Under the pieces are notes generated by a model. That model did not search any database. It worked only from the letters and a program-made list of their open reading frames with translations, and was not told the origin of the DNA. A stretch of 64,000 nucleotides of DNA from Klenkia brasiliensis. Lineage in GTDB: Bacteria; Actinomycetota; Actinomycetes; Mycobacteriales; Geodermatophilaceae. Positions 41,850 through 51,701 of the stretch are shown here, piece by piece. The position numbers and the translations under genes are program-made. The DNA lies in contig NZ_FNCF01000005.1 of NCBI RefSeq assembly GCF_900100695.1, positions 300,228-364,227 of the forward strand, written 5' to 3'. The first letter of the stretch is position 1, and every line of letters starts with the position of its first letter.

Positions 41850-42347
41850 TCAGAGGCCGGGCGTGGCCGTGGTCGGCGGCGTGGCCCCCGCCCGGGCGCG
41901 CCAGGCGACCGCGCGGGCCTCGGCCGCCGACGCCGCCGCCACGGCGAGCTCCCGGACGGCGCGGTCGGCGGCCTGGTCGAGCACCCACACCCACGCCGCC
42001 GTCGTGCCGTCCTCCAGCTGGGCGGCCAGCCGGGAGGCGTCGACGGCCGACAGCACCGGGAAGGGCAGCTGGTAGGCCGGCGCGGTCGGCACCGGGTCCG
42101 CGCCGCGGTCGGTCAGCAGCCCCGCCAGCCGGTCGCGCAGGTCGCGGTGCGCCTCCACCGCGGTGCCCACGGCGGTGCGGTCCTCCTCGGCCAGGGCTGC
42201 CCCGACCGTGCCGTAGCCCCACACGGCGGCGTGCTCCGCGGCCAGCGCGTCCTGCAGCGCGGCGGTCTCCGCCCGCGCGGACCCGGCCTCGCCCGAGGAC
42301 GTGGCGGCCGCGGAGGTCGAGGGGGACGTGCCCGAGGGGGAGGTCAC
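41850..42347 (-). CDS. DUF4439 ferritin-like protein
   Basis: A 165-aa four-helix protein of the DUF4439 ferritin-like family. The Glu/His pattern AALQDALAAEHAAVWGYGTV and the later AVEAHRDLRDRL resemble ferritin-like carboxylate motifs, but the full di-iron set is not evident by eye. The first ~25 residues are Ser/Thr-rich. Function unknown. GTG 42347 overlaps the stop of the upstream lipoprotein gene by 4 bases. Confidence 0.82.
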   Translation of the reverse strand: MTSPSGTSPSTSAAATSSGEAGSARAETAALQDALAAEHAAVWGYGTVGAALAEEDRTAVGTAVEAHRDLRDRLAGLLTDRGADPVPTAPAYQLPFPVLSAVDASRLAAQLEDGTTAAWVWVLDQAADRAVRELAVAAASAAEARAVAWRARAGATPPTTATPGL

Positions 42348-42874
42348 GCCAGCACCACCAGCTGACCGCGCAGGCCCGCGGCGATGCTGCCCAGCAGGGC
42401 GGCCCGCGCGCCGGTGAAGTCCAGGCAGGCCGCGGCGTGGGAGTCGGCCGCCGCGGCCAGCCGGGCGCGCAGCTCGGCCCGCGGGTCGGCCGGTGCCGCC
42501 GACGGGGCCGCGGACGCCGTCGAGGAGGCCGGTGCACCGGCCGACGCCGAGGTGGTCGCGGACCCGGTGACCGACGGTGCGGCCTCCTGCAGCCGGCGCA
42601 GCTGCTGGCCGCACTGGTCGGCCAGCGCCGGGGCGGCGGCGGCCAGGTCGGGGGCGGCGGCCAGCGCGGCGGACACCGCGGCCACCAGCTCCTCCTGCAC
42701 CGCCAGCTGACCGGCCAGCCGGTCGACCTGCTGCGGGGTCACCGCGTCGGCGCCGGGGGCCGGGTCGGTGCAGCCGGCCAGCGCGCCCAGCAGCGGGACC
42801 GCCCCGGCCGCGACCAGCAGCGACCGCCGGGTGAACGCCCCCGCGGTGGCCGGACGGGCGGGGCGGGTGGACAT
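42344..42874 (-). CDS. Putative lipoprotein paired with DUF4439 protein
   Basis: A 176-aa exported protein. The signal [22 protein letters not shown] has a twin-arginine-like start and a lipobox (LAGC), so it is probably Tat-exported and lipid-anchored. The rest is Ala-rich helix ([22 protein letters not shown]...) with two cysteines (CGQQL, AACLDF) and a Ser/Ala linker. The helical pattern resembles a diverged ferritin-like domain, possibly related to its neighbour. ATG 42874 is used; an ATG 3 codons upstream is also possible. Confidence 0.75.
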   Translation of the reverse strand: MSTRPARPATAGAFTRRSLLVAAGAVPLLGALAGCTDPAPGADAVTPQQVDRLAGQLAVQEELVAAVSAALAAAPDLAAAAPALADQCGQQLRRLQEAAPSVTGSATTSASAGAPASSTASAAPSAAPADPRAELRARLAAAADSHAAACLDFTGARAALLGSIAAGLRGQLVVLA

Positions 42875-43063
42875 CGGGCACATCCTGGCAGCTGACCGGC
42901 CGGGAGGCGCGCCCGCCGGGCCGGTCACCGCGCCGCGGGCGGTACCGTGGACCACCGCGTCGCGCACGCCGCGACCGCCACCGGCGCCTCCGGCGCCCGC
43001 CCGGGTGCGCCGGCCGACCCGCCCGACCACCCCGCTCGACCCGCCCGCCCGAGGAGGCCCCTG

Positions 43064-43717
43064 GTGTCCACGTCCCCCGGCTCCCGCTCCGGACCGGTCG
43101 CCACCGAGCGGCTGACCGCCTGGTTCGCCCCGGTGGTCGCCGACGCCGGCTACGACCTCGAGGACCTCGACGTCCGCGCGGCCGGCAACCGCTTCGTCGT
43201 CCGGGTCGTGGTCGACCGCGACAGCGGGGTGAGCCTGGACGACGTGGCCGAGGTCAGCCGCGCGCTGTCCGACGTCCTCGACGCCGAGGACGACGACCTG
43301 GGCCGCTCGCCCTACGTCCTGGAGGTCACCAGCCCGGGGGTGGACCGGCCGCTGACCCTGCCCCGCCACTGGCGGCGCAACGTCGGCCGGCTGGTCACCA
43401 CCACCGCGGTCGGGGAGCAGCTGGTCGGCCGGGTGGTCTCGGTCGACGACGACGGCGTGGTGCTGGCGGTGGAGAAGGGCGGGGCCAAGAAGGGCCAGGT
43501 CCGCAAGCCCGCCGGCAACCGGACGCTGACCTGGGCCGAGCTGGGCGAGGGCCGGGTGCAGGTGGAGTTCAACCGCCCGGCCGGCCACCGCGACGCGCAC
43601 CTGGTCCACGAGGGCCCCGACGAGGGCCCCGACGAGGGCTCCGACGAGGGCCCCGACGACACCGACGACGACCTCGACGCGGACGACGAGCTCGACGCAG
43701 CAGAAGGAGAACAGTGA
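43064..43717 (+). CDS. rimP: Ribosome maturation factor RimP
   Basis: RimP aids 30S assembly. It is 217 aa with the N-terminal alpha/beta domain ([37 protein letters not shown]) and the C-terminal Sm-like domain ([14 protein letters not shown]...). The tail after about residue 180 is an acidic repeat encoded by four 12-base units (43610-43657). GTG 43064 has an ideal SD (GAGGAGG, 43051-43057). It overlaps nusA by 4 bases. Confidence 0.95.
   Translation: MSTSPGSRSGPVATERLTAWFAPVVADAGYDLEDLDVRAAGNRFVVRVVVDRDSGVSLDDVAEVSRALSDVLDAEDDDLGRSPYVLEVTSPGVDRPLTLPRHWRRNVGRLVTTTAVGEQLVGRVVSVDDDGVVLAVEKGGAKKGQVRKPAGNRTLTWAELGEGRVQVEFNRPAGHRDAHLVHEGPDEGPDEGSDEGPDDTDDDLDADDELDAAEGEQ
43610..43657 (+). repeat. 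Four tandem 12-bp units in the 3' end of rimP
   Basis: GAGGGCCCCGAC occurs at 43610-43621, 43622-43633 and 43646-43657, with GAGGGCTCCGAC at 43634-43645. It encodes four Glu-Gly-(Pro/Ser)-Asp units. Being in-frame and nearly perfect, copy number could vary between strains. Confidence 0.9.
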
Positions 43718-44838
43718 ACATCGACGTGACCGCCCTCAAGGCGGTCGAGCGCGAGAAGGGCATCCCGGCCGACACCGTGCTGCAGGCGATCGAGACCGCA
43801 CTGGTCACCGCCTACCGGCACGCCGACGGCGCGGCCAAGCACGTCCGGGTGCAGATCGACCGCAAGAGCGGCGAGGTCGTCGTGCTGGCCCAGGAGCTGG
43901 GCGAGGACGGCGAGGTCGTGCACGAGTGGGACGACACCCCCACCGACTTCGGCCGGATCGCGGCCAGCACCGCCAAGCAGGTCATCGTGCAGAGGCTGCG
44001 CGACGCCGAGCACGAGCAGACCTTCGGGGAGTACGCCGGCAAGGAGGGCGACATCGTCGGCGGCATCGTGCAGGCCCACGAGCGCCGCAACAACGAGGGC
44101 ACCGTGCTGGTCGACATCGGCAAGGTCGAGGCCAACCTGCCGGCCACCGAGCAGGTGCCGGGGGAGAGCTACCCGCACGGCAGCCGGCTCAAGGCCTACG
44201 TGGTCTCGGTCGCCCGCACCTACCGGGGGCCGCAGGTCACCGTCTCGCGCAGCCACCCCAACCTGGTGCGCAAGCTGTTCGCCCTCGAGGTGCCCGAGAT
44301 CGCCGACGGCAGCGTCGAGATCGTCGCGGTCGCCCGCGAGGCCGGCCACCGGTCCAAGATCGCCGTCCGCACGGCCGTGCCGGGGCTGAACGCCAAGGGT
44401 GCCTGCATCGGCCCGATGGGCCAGCGGGTGCGCAACGTGATGAGCGAGCTGCACGGCGAGAAGATCGACATCGTCGACTGGTCCGACGACGAGGCCACCT
44501 TCGTGGCCAACGCGCTGTCCCCGGCCCGGGTCAGCAGTGCCCGGGTGGTCGACCCGGCCGCCCGTGCGGTCCGGGTCGTCGTGCCGGACTACCAGCTGTC
44601 GCTGGCCATCGGCAAGGAGGGCCAGAACGCCCGGCTCGCCGCCCGGCTCACCGGTTGCCGGATCGACATCCGCAGCGACGCGCAGCCCGAGACCCCCGAC
44701 ACCGTCTCGCCGGGGGAGGGACGGGCGCCGCTGCGCTCGGCCCCCCGCCCGGCCGGCACCCCGGCGGGGCCGCCGCCGCGGGGCGGGGCCCGTCCCGGTC
44801 AGCGGCGACCGGAGCACCGCGGCCCGTCGGCGCGCTAG
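43714..44838 (+). CDS. nusA: Transcription termination/antitermination factor NusA
   Basis: A 374-aa actinobacterial NusA: an N-terminal RNA-polymerase-binding domain (1-~110), an S1 domain ([23 protein letters not shown]), and KH1/KH2 ([15 protein letters not shown] and [20 protein letters not shown]). The C-terminal acidic repeats of the E. coli protein are absent, replaced by a ~50-residue Pro/Gly/Arg-rich tail. The GTG start overlaps rimP. It binds rRNA leaders and so would act at the rrn operon at the right edge. Confidence 0.96.
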   Translation: MNIDVTALKAVEREKGIPADTVLQAIETALVTAYRHADGAAKHVRVQIDRKSGEVVVLAQELGEDGEVVHEWDDTPTDFGRIAASTAKQVIVQRLRDAEHEQTFGEYAGKEGDIVGGIVQAHERRNNEGTVLVDIGKVEANLPATEQVPGESYPHGSRLKAYVVSVARTYRGPQVTVSRSHPNLVRKLFALEVPEIADGSVEIVAVAREAGHRSKIAVRTAVPGLNAKGACIGPMGQRVRNVMSELHGEKIDIVDWSDDEATFVANALSPARVSSARVVDPAARAVRVVVPDYQLSLAIGKEGQNARLAARLTGCRIDIRSDAQPETPDTVSPGEGRAPLRSAPRPAGTPAGPPPRGGARPGQRRPEHRGPSAR

Positions 44839-44846
44839 ACTGGTCG

Positions 44847-45236
44847 ATGGCCGCCTCGCCGATCCCGGTCCGCACCTGTGTGGGGTGCCGGCAACGCGCT
44901 CCGGTCACCGAACTGCTGCGCGTCGTCGTGCGGGAGTCCCGGCTGGTGCCGGACCCCGCCCGTCGGCTGCCCGGACGGGGCGCCTCCGTGCACCCCACCC
45001 CGGACTGCGTGCGCGCAGCGGTCCGGCGTCGGGCCTTCCCGCGGGCACTGCGCAGCAGCGCCCCGCTCCGGACCGACCAGCTCGAGGACCACGTCGCCAC
45101 CCCGTCACCCGACGGCTCCCCGGCGCGGCCCGCACCACCGCAGCACCAGCACCAACCGTCGGACCGGCACCCGGCCGGTCCGCTCGTCGAGAGCAGGACG
45201 ACCTCGGATGACCCACCCGTGAAGTCGCACCGATGA
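44847..45236 (+). CDS. ylxR: YlxR family (DUF448) protein
   Basis: A 129-aa protein whose first ~75 residues are the YlxR fold: PVRTCVGCRQRAP, LPGRGASVHPTPDC and the basic helix RRRAFPRAL. YlxR-type proteins bind RNA or associate with RNase P or the nucleoid; the role here is unproven. The C-terminal ~45 residues (HQHQPSDRHP...) are non-conserved and may be poorly structured. ATG 44847 lies 8 bases after the nusA stop, the conserved nusA-ylxR-infB order. Confidence 0.9.
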   Translation: MAASPIPVRTCVGCRQRAPVTELLRVVVRESRLVPDPARRLPGRGASVHPTPDCVRAAVRRRAFPRALRSSAPLRTDQLEDHVATPSPDGSPARPAPPQHQHQPSDRHPAGPLVESRTTSDDPPVKSHR

Positions 45237-45299
45237 CCATGTACCACTGACGACGAGGTCGCGCGGGCCAGCCGCCGGCCTCACCCCGTGAGGAGACCA

Positions 45300-48260
45300 G
45301 TGCCAGGCAAAGCCCGCGTGCACGAGCTCGCCAAGGAGCTCGGCATCGACAGCAAGGCCGTGCTCGCCAAGCTCAAGGAGCAGGGCGAGTTCGTGAAGTC
45401 CGCATCGTCCACCGTCGAGGCGCCCGTCGCCCGGCGGCTGCGTGAGGCCTACGGGTCCGGCAGCGCGTCCGCGCCGGCCAGCAGCGCCCCCAAGCCGGCC
45501 CCGCGCCCGGCCGCCCCGGCGCCCGCGCCGCAGGCCCCCGCCCCGCGCGCGCAGGCACCGGCCGCCCCGGCGGCCAGCGCCCCCGCCGCCCCGAGCGCTC
45601 CCGCGGCCACCCCGGCCCCGGGTCCCCGCCCGGTCGGCCGTCCCGCCGGTGCCGGCCCCCGGCCCGGTCCCCGTCCGGCCCCGCAGGCGCCGGCCGCCCA
45701 GGCCCCGGCTGCGCAGGCCCCGGCCCCGCAGGCGCCGGCCGCCCAGGCCCCGGCTGCCCAGGCGCCGTCCGCACCGGCCCAGCCGCGTCCGGGCGCGCCC
45801 CGTCCGGGTGCGCCGCGACCGGCCGCCCCCGGTGGCTCGGCCCCCGGCCAGGGTGGTCCCCGCCCCGGCCCCCGTCCGGCCCCGCGGCCGGGCAACAACC
45901 CCTTCAGCAGCGCCCCGCGCCCGGCGGCCCCCCGCCCCGGTGGCGGTGCGCCCGGCGGCGCGCCCGGTCAGGGTGCCCCCGGCCAGGGCGGTCCCCGTCC
46001 CGGCCCGGGTGCCGGCGGTCCGCGTCCCGCGGCGGGCCCCGGCGGCCCGCGTCCGGCGGCGGGCCCCGGCGGTCCCCGTCCGGCGGCGGGCCCCGGCGGC
46101 CCGCGTCCCAACCCGGGCATGATGCCGCAGCGGCCGAGCCCGGGCATGATGCCCGGTCGCGCGGCCGGCCGGCCCGGCGGTGCCCCCGGCGGCCGTGGCC
46201 GTCCCGGTGCCCCCGGTGGCGGCGGTGGCTTCCGTCCCGGTGGCGGTGGCCCCGGTGGCGGCGGCGGTGCCCCCGCGGGCGGTTTCCGCCCCGGTGGCGG
46301 TGGCCGCGGTCGCGGGCGCGGTGGCTCGGGTGCGGGCACCGCGGGTGCCTTCGGGCGTCCGGGTGGTCGCGGACCGGTCCGCGGGCGCAAGAGCAAGAAG
46401 CAGAGGCGTCAGGAGTTCGACTCCATGGCCGCGCCGTCGATGGGTGGCGTCAGCCTGCCCCGCGGCAACGGCCAGACCGTGCGGCTGCCGCGCGGTGCCT
46501 CGCTGACCGACCTGGCCGAGCGCATCGGCGCCCAGCCGGCCGCGCTGGTGACCGCCCTGTTCCACCTGGGCGAGATGGTCACCGCCACGCAGTCGGTCAA
46601 CGACGAGACGCTGCAGCTGCTCGGGGCCGAGATCGACTGGGACATCCAGGTCGTCAGCCCCGAGGACGAGGACCGCGAGCTGCTCGAGACCTTCGACCTC
46701 ACCTTCGGCGACGAGGAGGGCGACGAGGACGACTGGAGCGCCCGCCCGCCGGTGGTCACGGTCATGGGTCACGTCGACCACGGCAAGACCAAGCTGCTGG
46801 ACGCCCTGCGCCACACCAACGTGGTGGCCAAGGAGGCCGGTGGCATCACCCAGCACATCGGCGCCTACCAGATCGTCACCGAGCTGGACGGCGTCGAGCG
46901 GCCGATCACCTTCATCGACACCCCGGGTCACGAGTCGTTCACCGCGATGCGTGCCCGTGGCGCCAAGGTGACCGACATCGTCGTGCTGGTGGTCGCGGCC
47001 GACGACGGCGTCATGCCGCAGACGGTCGAGGCGCTCAACCACGCCCAGGCGGCCGACGTGCCGATCGTGGTCGCGGTGAACAAGATCGACAAGGAGGGGG
47101 CCAACCCCGCCAAGATCCGCCAGCAGCTCACCGAGTACGGCCTGGTCGCCGAGGAGTACGGCGGCGAGACGATGTTCGTCGACGTCTCGGCCACCACGCG
47201 CCAGGGCCTCGAGGACCTCGAGGCCGCGGTGCTGCTGACCGCGGACGCCTCCCTGGACCTGCGCGCCAACACCGAGCAGGACCCGCAGGGTGTGGTCATC
47301 GAGGGCAAGCTGGACAAGGGCCGGGGCCCCGTCGCCACGGTGCTGGTCCAGCGCGGCACGCTGCGCCAGGGTGACTCGATCGTGGCCGGCGACGCCTACG
47401 GCCGCGTCCGGTCGCTGCTCGACGAGCACGGCAACAAGCTCAAGGAGGCCCTGCCGGCGCGTCCGGTGCAGGTCGTCGGTCTGACGTCGGTGCCCCGCGC
47501 CGGCGACACCTTCCTCGTCGTCGAGGAGGACCGCACGGCCCGCCAGATCGCCGACCGTCGCCAGGCCCGCATCCGCAACGCGCAGAACGCGCAGGCGCGC
47601 AAGCGGATCAGCCTGGAGGACCTCGACGCCGCCCTGAAGGAGAGCCGCGAGCTCAACCTGATCATCAAGGGCGACAACTCCGGCACCGTGGAGGCGCTGG
47701 AGGAGGCCCTGATGAAGATCGAGGTGAGCGACGACCTGTCGCTGCGGGTCATCCACCGCGGCGTCGGCGGCATCACCAAGAGCGACATCGACCTGGCGCT
47801 GGCCGACGACGTCATCGTCCTGGGCTTCAACGTCCGGGCCGAGGGCCAGGCCACCGAGCTCGCCAACCGCGAGGGCGTCGACGTGCGCTACTACTCGGTG
47901 ATCTACCAGGCCATCGAGGAGATCGAGGCCGCGCTCAAGGGCATGCTCAAGCCCGAGTTCGAAGAGGTGCAGCTGGGCACCGCGGAGGTCCGCGAGGTCT
48001 TCCGGGTCCCCCGCATCGGCAACGTCGCGGGTTCGCTGGTGCGCAGCGGCACGATCGTGCGCAACAGCAAGGCCCGGCTCATCCGCGACGGTGCGGTCGT
48101 CGCCGACAACCTGTCGGTGGACTCCCTGCGCCGGTTCAAGGACGACGCCACCGAGGTCCGCGAGGGCTACGAGTGCGGCATCGGCCTGGGGTCGTTCAAC
48201 GACATCAAGGTCGACGACGTGATCGAGACCTTCGAGCTGCGCGAGAAGCCCCGCGCCTGA
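45300..48260 (+). CDS. infB: Translation initiation factor IF-2
   Basis: Delivers initiator fMet-tRNA to the 30S subunit. At 986 aa it has an N-terminal IF2-N helix domain ([24 protein letters not shown]), a very long low-complexity Ala/Pro/Gly/Arg region (about 60-370), a second IF2-N module (about 395-445), then the GTPase with GHVDHGKT (about 490), DTPGHE and NKID, and domains II-IV. GTG 45300 follows SD GAGGAGA (45289-45295). The low-complexity part contains DNA tandem repeats at 46014-46109. Confidence 0.96.
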   Translation: MPGKARVHELAKELGIDSKAVLAKLKEQGEFVKSASSTVEAPVARRLREAYGSGSASAPASSAPKPAPRPAAPAPAPQAPAPRAQAPAAPAASAPAAPSAPAATPAPGPRPVGRPAGAGPRPGPRPAPQAPAAQAPAAQAPAPQAPAAQAPAAQAPSAPAQPRPGAPRPGAPRPAAPGGSAPGQGGPRPGPRPAPRPGNNPFSSAPRPAAPRPGGGAPGGAPGQGAPGQGGPRPGPGAGGPRPAAGPGGPRPAAGPGGPRPAAGPGGPRPNPGMMPQRPSPGMMPGRAAGRPGGAPGGRGRPGAPGGGGGFRPGGGGPGGGGGAPAGGFRPGGGGRGRGRGGSGAGTAGAFGRPGGRGPVRGRKSKKQRRQEFDSMAAPSMGGVSLPRGNGQTVRLPRGASLTDLAERIGAQPAALVTALFHLGEMVTATQSVNDETLQLLGAEIDWDIQVVSPEDEDRELLETFDLTFGDEEGDEDDWSARPPVVTVMGHVDHGKTKLLDALRHTNVVAKEAGGITQHIGAYQIVTELDGVERPITFIDTPGHESFTAMRARGAKVTDIVVLVVAADDGVMPQTVEALNHAQAADVPIVVAVNKIDKEGANPAKIRQQLTEYGLVAEEYGGETMFVDVSATTRQGLEDLEAAVLLTADASLDLRANTEQDPQGVVIEGKLDKGRGPVATVLVQRGTLRQGDSIVAGDAYGRVRSLLDEHGNKLKEALPARPVQVVGLTSVPRAGDTFLVVEEDRTARQIADRRQARIRNAQNAQARKRISLEDLDAALKESRELNLIIKGDNSGTVEALEEALMKIEVSDDLSLRVIHRGVGGITKSDIDLALADDVIVLGFNVRAEGQATELANREGVDVRYYSVIYQAIEEIEAALKGMLKPEFEEVQLGTAEVREVFRVPRIGNVAGSLVRSGTIVRNSKARLIRDGAVVADNLSVDSLRRFKDDATEVREGYECGIGLGSFNDIKVDDVIETFELREKPRA
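46014..46109 (+). repeat. 27-bp tandem repeat inside infB
   Basis: Units at 46014-46040, 46041-46067 and 46068-46094, plus a partial copy to 46109, each encode Gly-Gly-Pro-Arg-Pro-Ala-Ala-Gly-Pro. Units differ by one to three bases. A shorter 15-bp Ala-Ala-Gln-Ala-Pro repeat precedes it around 45690-45780. Confidence 0.9.
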
Positions 48261-48291
48261 CCGCGGGAGCAGGTCGGCGGATGATGGACCG

Positions 48292-48588
48292 GTGTTCACC
48301 GGTGCGTTGACCGCCGACCTGCTCCTGGGCGACGTCCACTCCCTCAAGGAGAAGCGTTCGCTCGTCCGGCCCGTCGTGGCCGAGCTGCGGCGCCGCTACG
48401 CGGTGGCCGCCGCCGAGGTCGGCGACACCGACCTGCACCGCCGAGCGCAGGTCGGTGTCGCCACGGTCGCCGGGGACGCCGCCCAGGTGGGCGAGGTCCT
48501 CGACGCCTGCGAGCGGTTGCTCGCCCAGCGCCCGGAGCTGACCCTGCTGTCCACGCACCGTCAGCTCTTCAGCACCGACGATTCCTGA
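48292..48588 (+). CDS. DUF503 (YlxP-like) family protein
   Basis: A 98-aa ferredoxin-like-fold protein (FTGALTADLLLGDVHSLKEKRSLVRPVVAELRRR in outline; VAAAEVGDTDLHRRAQVGVATV). YlxP homologues lie between infB and rbfA in many bacteria and have been linked to ribosome assembly in some, but the function is not settled. GTG 48292 starts it 31 bases after infB. Confidence 0.92.
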   Translation: MFTGALTADLLLGDVHSLKEKRSLVRPVVAELRRRYAVAAAEVGDTDLHRRAQVGVATVAGDAAQVGEVLDACERLLAQRPELTLLSTHRQLFSTDDS

Positions 48589-48612
48589 CCCGACGACCCG
48601 CAGGGGGACCCG

Positions 48613-49146
48613 ATGGCCGACGCCGCCCGGGCACGACGGCTGGCGGTGCGCATCCGCCAGATCGTCTCCGCCACCATCGAGATGCAGATCAAGGACCCCC
48701 GGCTGGGGATGGTCACCATCACCGACTCCCGGGTGACCAGCGACCTGCGCGAGGCCACGCTGTTCTACACCGTCTACGGCGACGCCGAGGCCGCCGCCGA
48801 CTCCGCGGCCGCCCTGGCCAGCGCCACCGGCGTGCTGCGGTCGACGGTGGGCAAGCAGACCGGCATCAAGTTCGTGCCCACGCTGACCTTCGTCTCCGAC
48901 GCGGTCCCCGAGACCGCCCGCGAGCTCGACGAGGCACTGGAGCGCGCCCGGCACGCCGACGAGGAGCTCGCCCGCGCCCGGGCCGGTGCTGCCTACGCCG
49001 GCGACGCCGACCCCTACCGCAAGCCCGCCGTCGACGACGACACCGACGACGACGCCCACGACACCGACGCCCACGACACCGACGACACCGACGACGACCA
49101 GGACGACGACGTGCTGGCCGACGACCGGCAGGGGAGCGCCCGATGA
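48613..49146 (+). CDS. rbfA: Ribosome-binding factor A
   Basis: RbfA binds immature 30S near the 5' helix of 16S rRNA. At 177 aa the KH-like core ([55 protein letters not shown]) ends near residue 120. The tail is an extreme Asp/His/Thr repeat (about 140-170) of low complexity. ATG 48613 follows AGGGGGA. The stop overlaps the next small gene by ATGA. Confidence 0.95.
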   Translation: MADAARARRLAVRIRQIVSATIEMQIKDPRLGMVTITDSRVTSDLREATLFYTVYGDAEAAADSAAALASATGVLRSTVGKQTGIKFVPTLTFVSDAVPETARELDEALERARHADEELARARAGAAYAGDADPYRKPAVDDDTDDDAHDTDAHDTDDTDDDQDDDVLADDRQGSAR

Positions 49147-49421
49147 CCCAGCAGCCCGGCACCGAGGCCGTCGACCCCGGCGACGGCACCGAGGCATCCG
49201 CGGTCCTCGGTGGCCGCGTCGAGCCCGCCGACGGCGACCCCACGGCCGGCGGCCGCACCGGCCTGGCCGGCGACGCCGACCCGGCCAGCGACCCGAACGC
49301 GGCCTCCATCGCCGCCGACGAACCCTCCGACGGCGGACCGGCCATCCCGGTCGCCGGCGGGTCGCCCGGCGAGGAGCCCGACGAGGTGCCCCACGCCGAC
49401 CCCGGTCCCGGCGACGACTGA
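49143..49421 (+). CDS. Small acidic disordered protein, unknown function
   Basis: A 92-aa frame rich in Gly, Asp, Ala, Pro and Glu with no hydrophobic segment, Cys or aromatic residue. Its only support is the ATGA overlap with rbfA, sense orientation and fit between rbfA and the DHH gene. I recognise no family. It could instead be untranslated operon sequence or a remnant of an N-terminal extension of the DHH protein, whose frame is different. Confidence 0.5.
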   Translation: MTQQPGTEAVDPGDGTEASAVLGGRVEPADGDPTAGGRTGLAGDADPASDPNAASIAADEPSDGGPAIPVAGGSPGEEPDEVPHADPGPGDD

Positions 49422-49437
49422 GCGCGGACCCGGGCCC

Positions 49438-50415
49438 GTGGCTCCCGAGGGCGCGCTGGCCGCCGCCGTCGCCGTCCTCACCCGGGCGGTCGACGACGGC
49501 GCCGTCGTCGTCCTTAGCGCGCACGTGCAGCCCGACGCCGACGCGCTGGGCAGCGTGCTCGCGCTGGCCGAGGGGCTGCGGCGGCGCGGGGCGCGGGTGA
49601 CCGCGACCTTCCCCGGTCCCTTCGTGCTGCCCGAGTCGCTGGCCTGGCTCCCCGGCACCGACCGGCTCGTGCCCGCCACCGACCTCCCGGCCCACCCCGA
49701 CCTGGTGGTCGGCCTGGACGCCGCGGACCTGCGGCGCCTCGGCGAGGTGGGCCCGGTGCTGACGGCCGCCCCGGCCTCCCTGGTGGTCGACCACCACGCC
49801 TCCAACCCCGGGTTCGGGGCGGTGCAGCTGGTCGACCCCGACGCCGCGGCCACCGTGGCGCTGGTGGCCGACCTGCTCGACGGCCTGGGTGTCGACCTGG
49901 ACGCCGAGCTGGCCACCTGCCTGTACGCGGGGCTGGCCGCCGACACCGGGTCCTTCCGGTTCGGCAACACCTCGCCGGCCACCCACGGCCTCGCCGCCCG
50001 GCTGCTGGCCACCGGCATCGACCACGCCCGGATCAGCCAGCGCCTGTTCGACACCGCGCCCTTCGGCTGGCTGTCGCTGCTGTCCCTGGCGGCCGGCCGG
50101 GCCCAGCTGGAGCGCACGGGCCACGGCCTGGTCTGGACCTGGGCCACCACCGCCGAGGCCGCCGCGCACGGGCTGCCCGCCGACCAGCTCGAGGCCCTGG
50201 TCGACGTGGTCCGCTCCGCCGAGGAGGCCGACGTCGCCTGCGTGCTCAAGGGCACCGACTCCGGGGCCTGGAACGTCTCGCTGCGCTCCCGCGGCGCCAC
50301 CGACGTGTCCGCGGTGGCCATGGCGCTGGGCGGCGGCGGGCACCGGATGGCCGCCGGGTTCACCTCCTCCCTCGACCGCGAGGCCACCCTGGCGGCCATC
50401 CGCGAGCGGTTGTGA
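49438..50415 (+). CDS. DHH/DHHA1 phosphoesterase (NrnA-like oligoribonuclease / pAp phosphatase)
   Basis: A 325-aa DHH-family enzyme: HVQPDADALGSVLAL (motif I), a Gly-Leu-Asp motif (VVGLDAADLRRL), VVDHHASNPGF (the DHH motif) and AADTGSFRF. The C-terminal DHHA1 domain ends with the glycine-rich GGGGHRMAAGF substrate motif. Homologues degrade nano-RNA or pGpG and dephosphorylate pAp. Location between rbfA and truB is widely conserved. GTG 49438 is the first start before the conserved region. Confidence 0.93.
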   Translation: MAPEGALAAAVAVLTRAVDDGAVVVLSAHVQPDADALGSVLALAEGLRRRGARVTATFPGPFVLPESLAWLPGTDRLVPATDLPAHPDLVVGLDAADLRRLGEVGPVLTAAPASLVVDHHASNPGFGAVQLVDPDAAATVALVADLLDGLGVDLDAELATCLYAGLAADTGSFRFGNTSPATHGLAARLLATGIDHARISQRLFDTAPFGWLSLLSLAAGRAQLERTGHGLVWTWATTAEAAAHGLPADQLEALVDVVRSAEEADVACVLKGTDSGAWNVSLRSRGATDVSAVAMALGGGGHRMAAGFTSSLDREATLAAIRERL

Positions 50416-51701
50416 CCCGGTCGGTCCCGGCCCTGGCGCTGCCGGCGCTGGTGGTGCTGGCGGCCGAGCCGCTGTACCTGCTGGTCGACACCGCGGTCAT
50501 CGGCCACCTGGGCACCGTCGAGCTCGGCGGGCTGGCCGTCGGCGGCGGTCTGCTCGCCCCGGTCGCCGGCCTGCTCAACTTCCTGGCCTACGGGACGACG
50601 GCGCGCGCCGCGCGGCGGGCCGGCGCCGGGGACCGCGCGGGCGCCGTGGGCGAGGGCGTGCAGGCCACCTGGCTGGCGCTGGGGCTCGGGCTGGCCGGGG
50701 TGCTGGTGTTCCAGCTGGCCGCGGGCCCGTTGACCCGGGTGCTCGCCGGCGGCGCCGGACCGGTGGCGGAGGCCGCGGAGGGCTGGCTGCGGGTGGCGTG
50801 CCTGGGCCTGCCGCTGCTGCTGGTCGCGCTGGCCGGCAACGGGTGGCTGCGCGGGGTGGCCGAGCTCGGCCGGCCGGTGCGGTTCGTCGTCGCCGGCAGC
50901 CTGGTCTCCCTGGTGCTCAACCCGCTGCTGGTCTACCCCGCCGGCCTCGGCCTGGAGGGCTCCGCGGTCGCGAACGTCTGCGGCCAGGCGGTGTCCGCGG
51001 TGCTGTTCCTGGCCGCGCTGCGCCGCGAGGGCGTCCCGCTGCGGCCCCGGCTGCCCGCCGTGCTGGCCCAGCTCACCATCGGCCGGGACCTGCTGCTGCG
51101 GGCGGCCGTCCTGCAGGGCGCCTTCGCCGTCGCGGCCGCCGTCGTGGCCCGGTCCAGCACCGCCGAGCTCGGCGCGCACCAGATCGCGCTGCAGCTGTGG
51201 CTCTTCCTCGCCCTGGTCCTCGACGCCTACGCCGTCGCCGCGCAGACCCTGGTCGGGCAGGCCCTCGGCGCCGGCCGGGTCGCCGACGCCCGCGCGGCCG
51301 CGGCGCGGGTGGTGTGGTGGGGCCTGGGCACCGGCACGGTCGTCGCCGTCGCCCTGCTGCTCGCCCGGCCCGTGGTGGCCCCGCTGTTCACCGGCGACGC
51401 CGCCGTGCTGGGCCAGGCCGCCGTCGTCTGGTGGTTCCTCGCGCTCATGCAGCCGCTGGCCGGGGTCGTCTTCGCGCTCGACGGCGTGCTCATGGGCGCC
51501 GGCGACGTCGGCTACCTGCGCACCGTGACCATCGGGTCGGCGCTGGTCGGCTTCGTGCCGCTGTCGTTGCTCTCGCTCCCGCTGGGCTGGGGCCTGCCCG
51601 GCGTCTGGACCGGGCTGACGCTGTTCATCGCGCTGCGGCTGGTCGCCGTCCTGGCCCGGGTGTCCGGTGACCGGTGGACCCGTGCCACGGTGGTCCGGTG
51701 A
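50412..51701 (+). CDS. MATE family efflux transporter (DinF-like)
   Basis: A 429-aa protein with about 12 membrane segments of the multidrug and toxic compound extrusion family (EPLYLLVDTAVIGHLG near the start, the family hallmark; GLEGSAVANVCGQ; AQTLVGQALGAGR at mid-protein). MATE proteins export cationic compounds using H+ or Na+; the substrate is unknown. GTG 50412 overlaps the DHH stop, and its stop overlaps truB, so it is embedded in the translation operon as in other actinobacteria. Confidence 0.93.
   Translation: MTRSVPALALPALVVLAAEPLYLLVDTAVIGHLGTVELGGLAVGGGLLAPVAGLLNFLAYGTTARAARRAGAGDRAGAVGEGVQATWLALGLGLAGVLVFQLAAGPLTRVLAGGAGPVAEAAEGWLRVACLGLPLLLVALAGNGWLRGVAELGRPVRFVVAGSLVSLVLNPLLVYPAGLGLEGSAVANVCGQAVSAVLFLAALRREGVPLRPRLPAVLAQLTIGRDLLLRAAVLQGAFAVAAAVVARSSTAELGAHQIALQLWLFLALVLDAYAVAAQTLVGQALGAGRVADARAAAARVVWWGLGTGTVVAVALLLARPVVAPLFTGDAAVLGQAAVVWWFLALMQPLAGVVFALDGVLMGAGDVGYLRTVTIGSALVGFVPLSLLSLPLGWGLPGVWTGLTLFIALRLVAVLARVSGDRWTRATVVR

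Noticed and set aside
46014..46109. CRISPR-like repeat array
   Set aside because: Repeats are contiguous, have no spacers and are in-frame coding sequence of IF-2.
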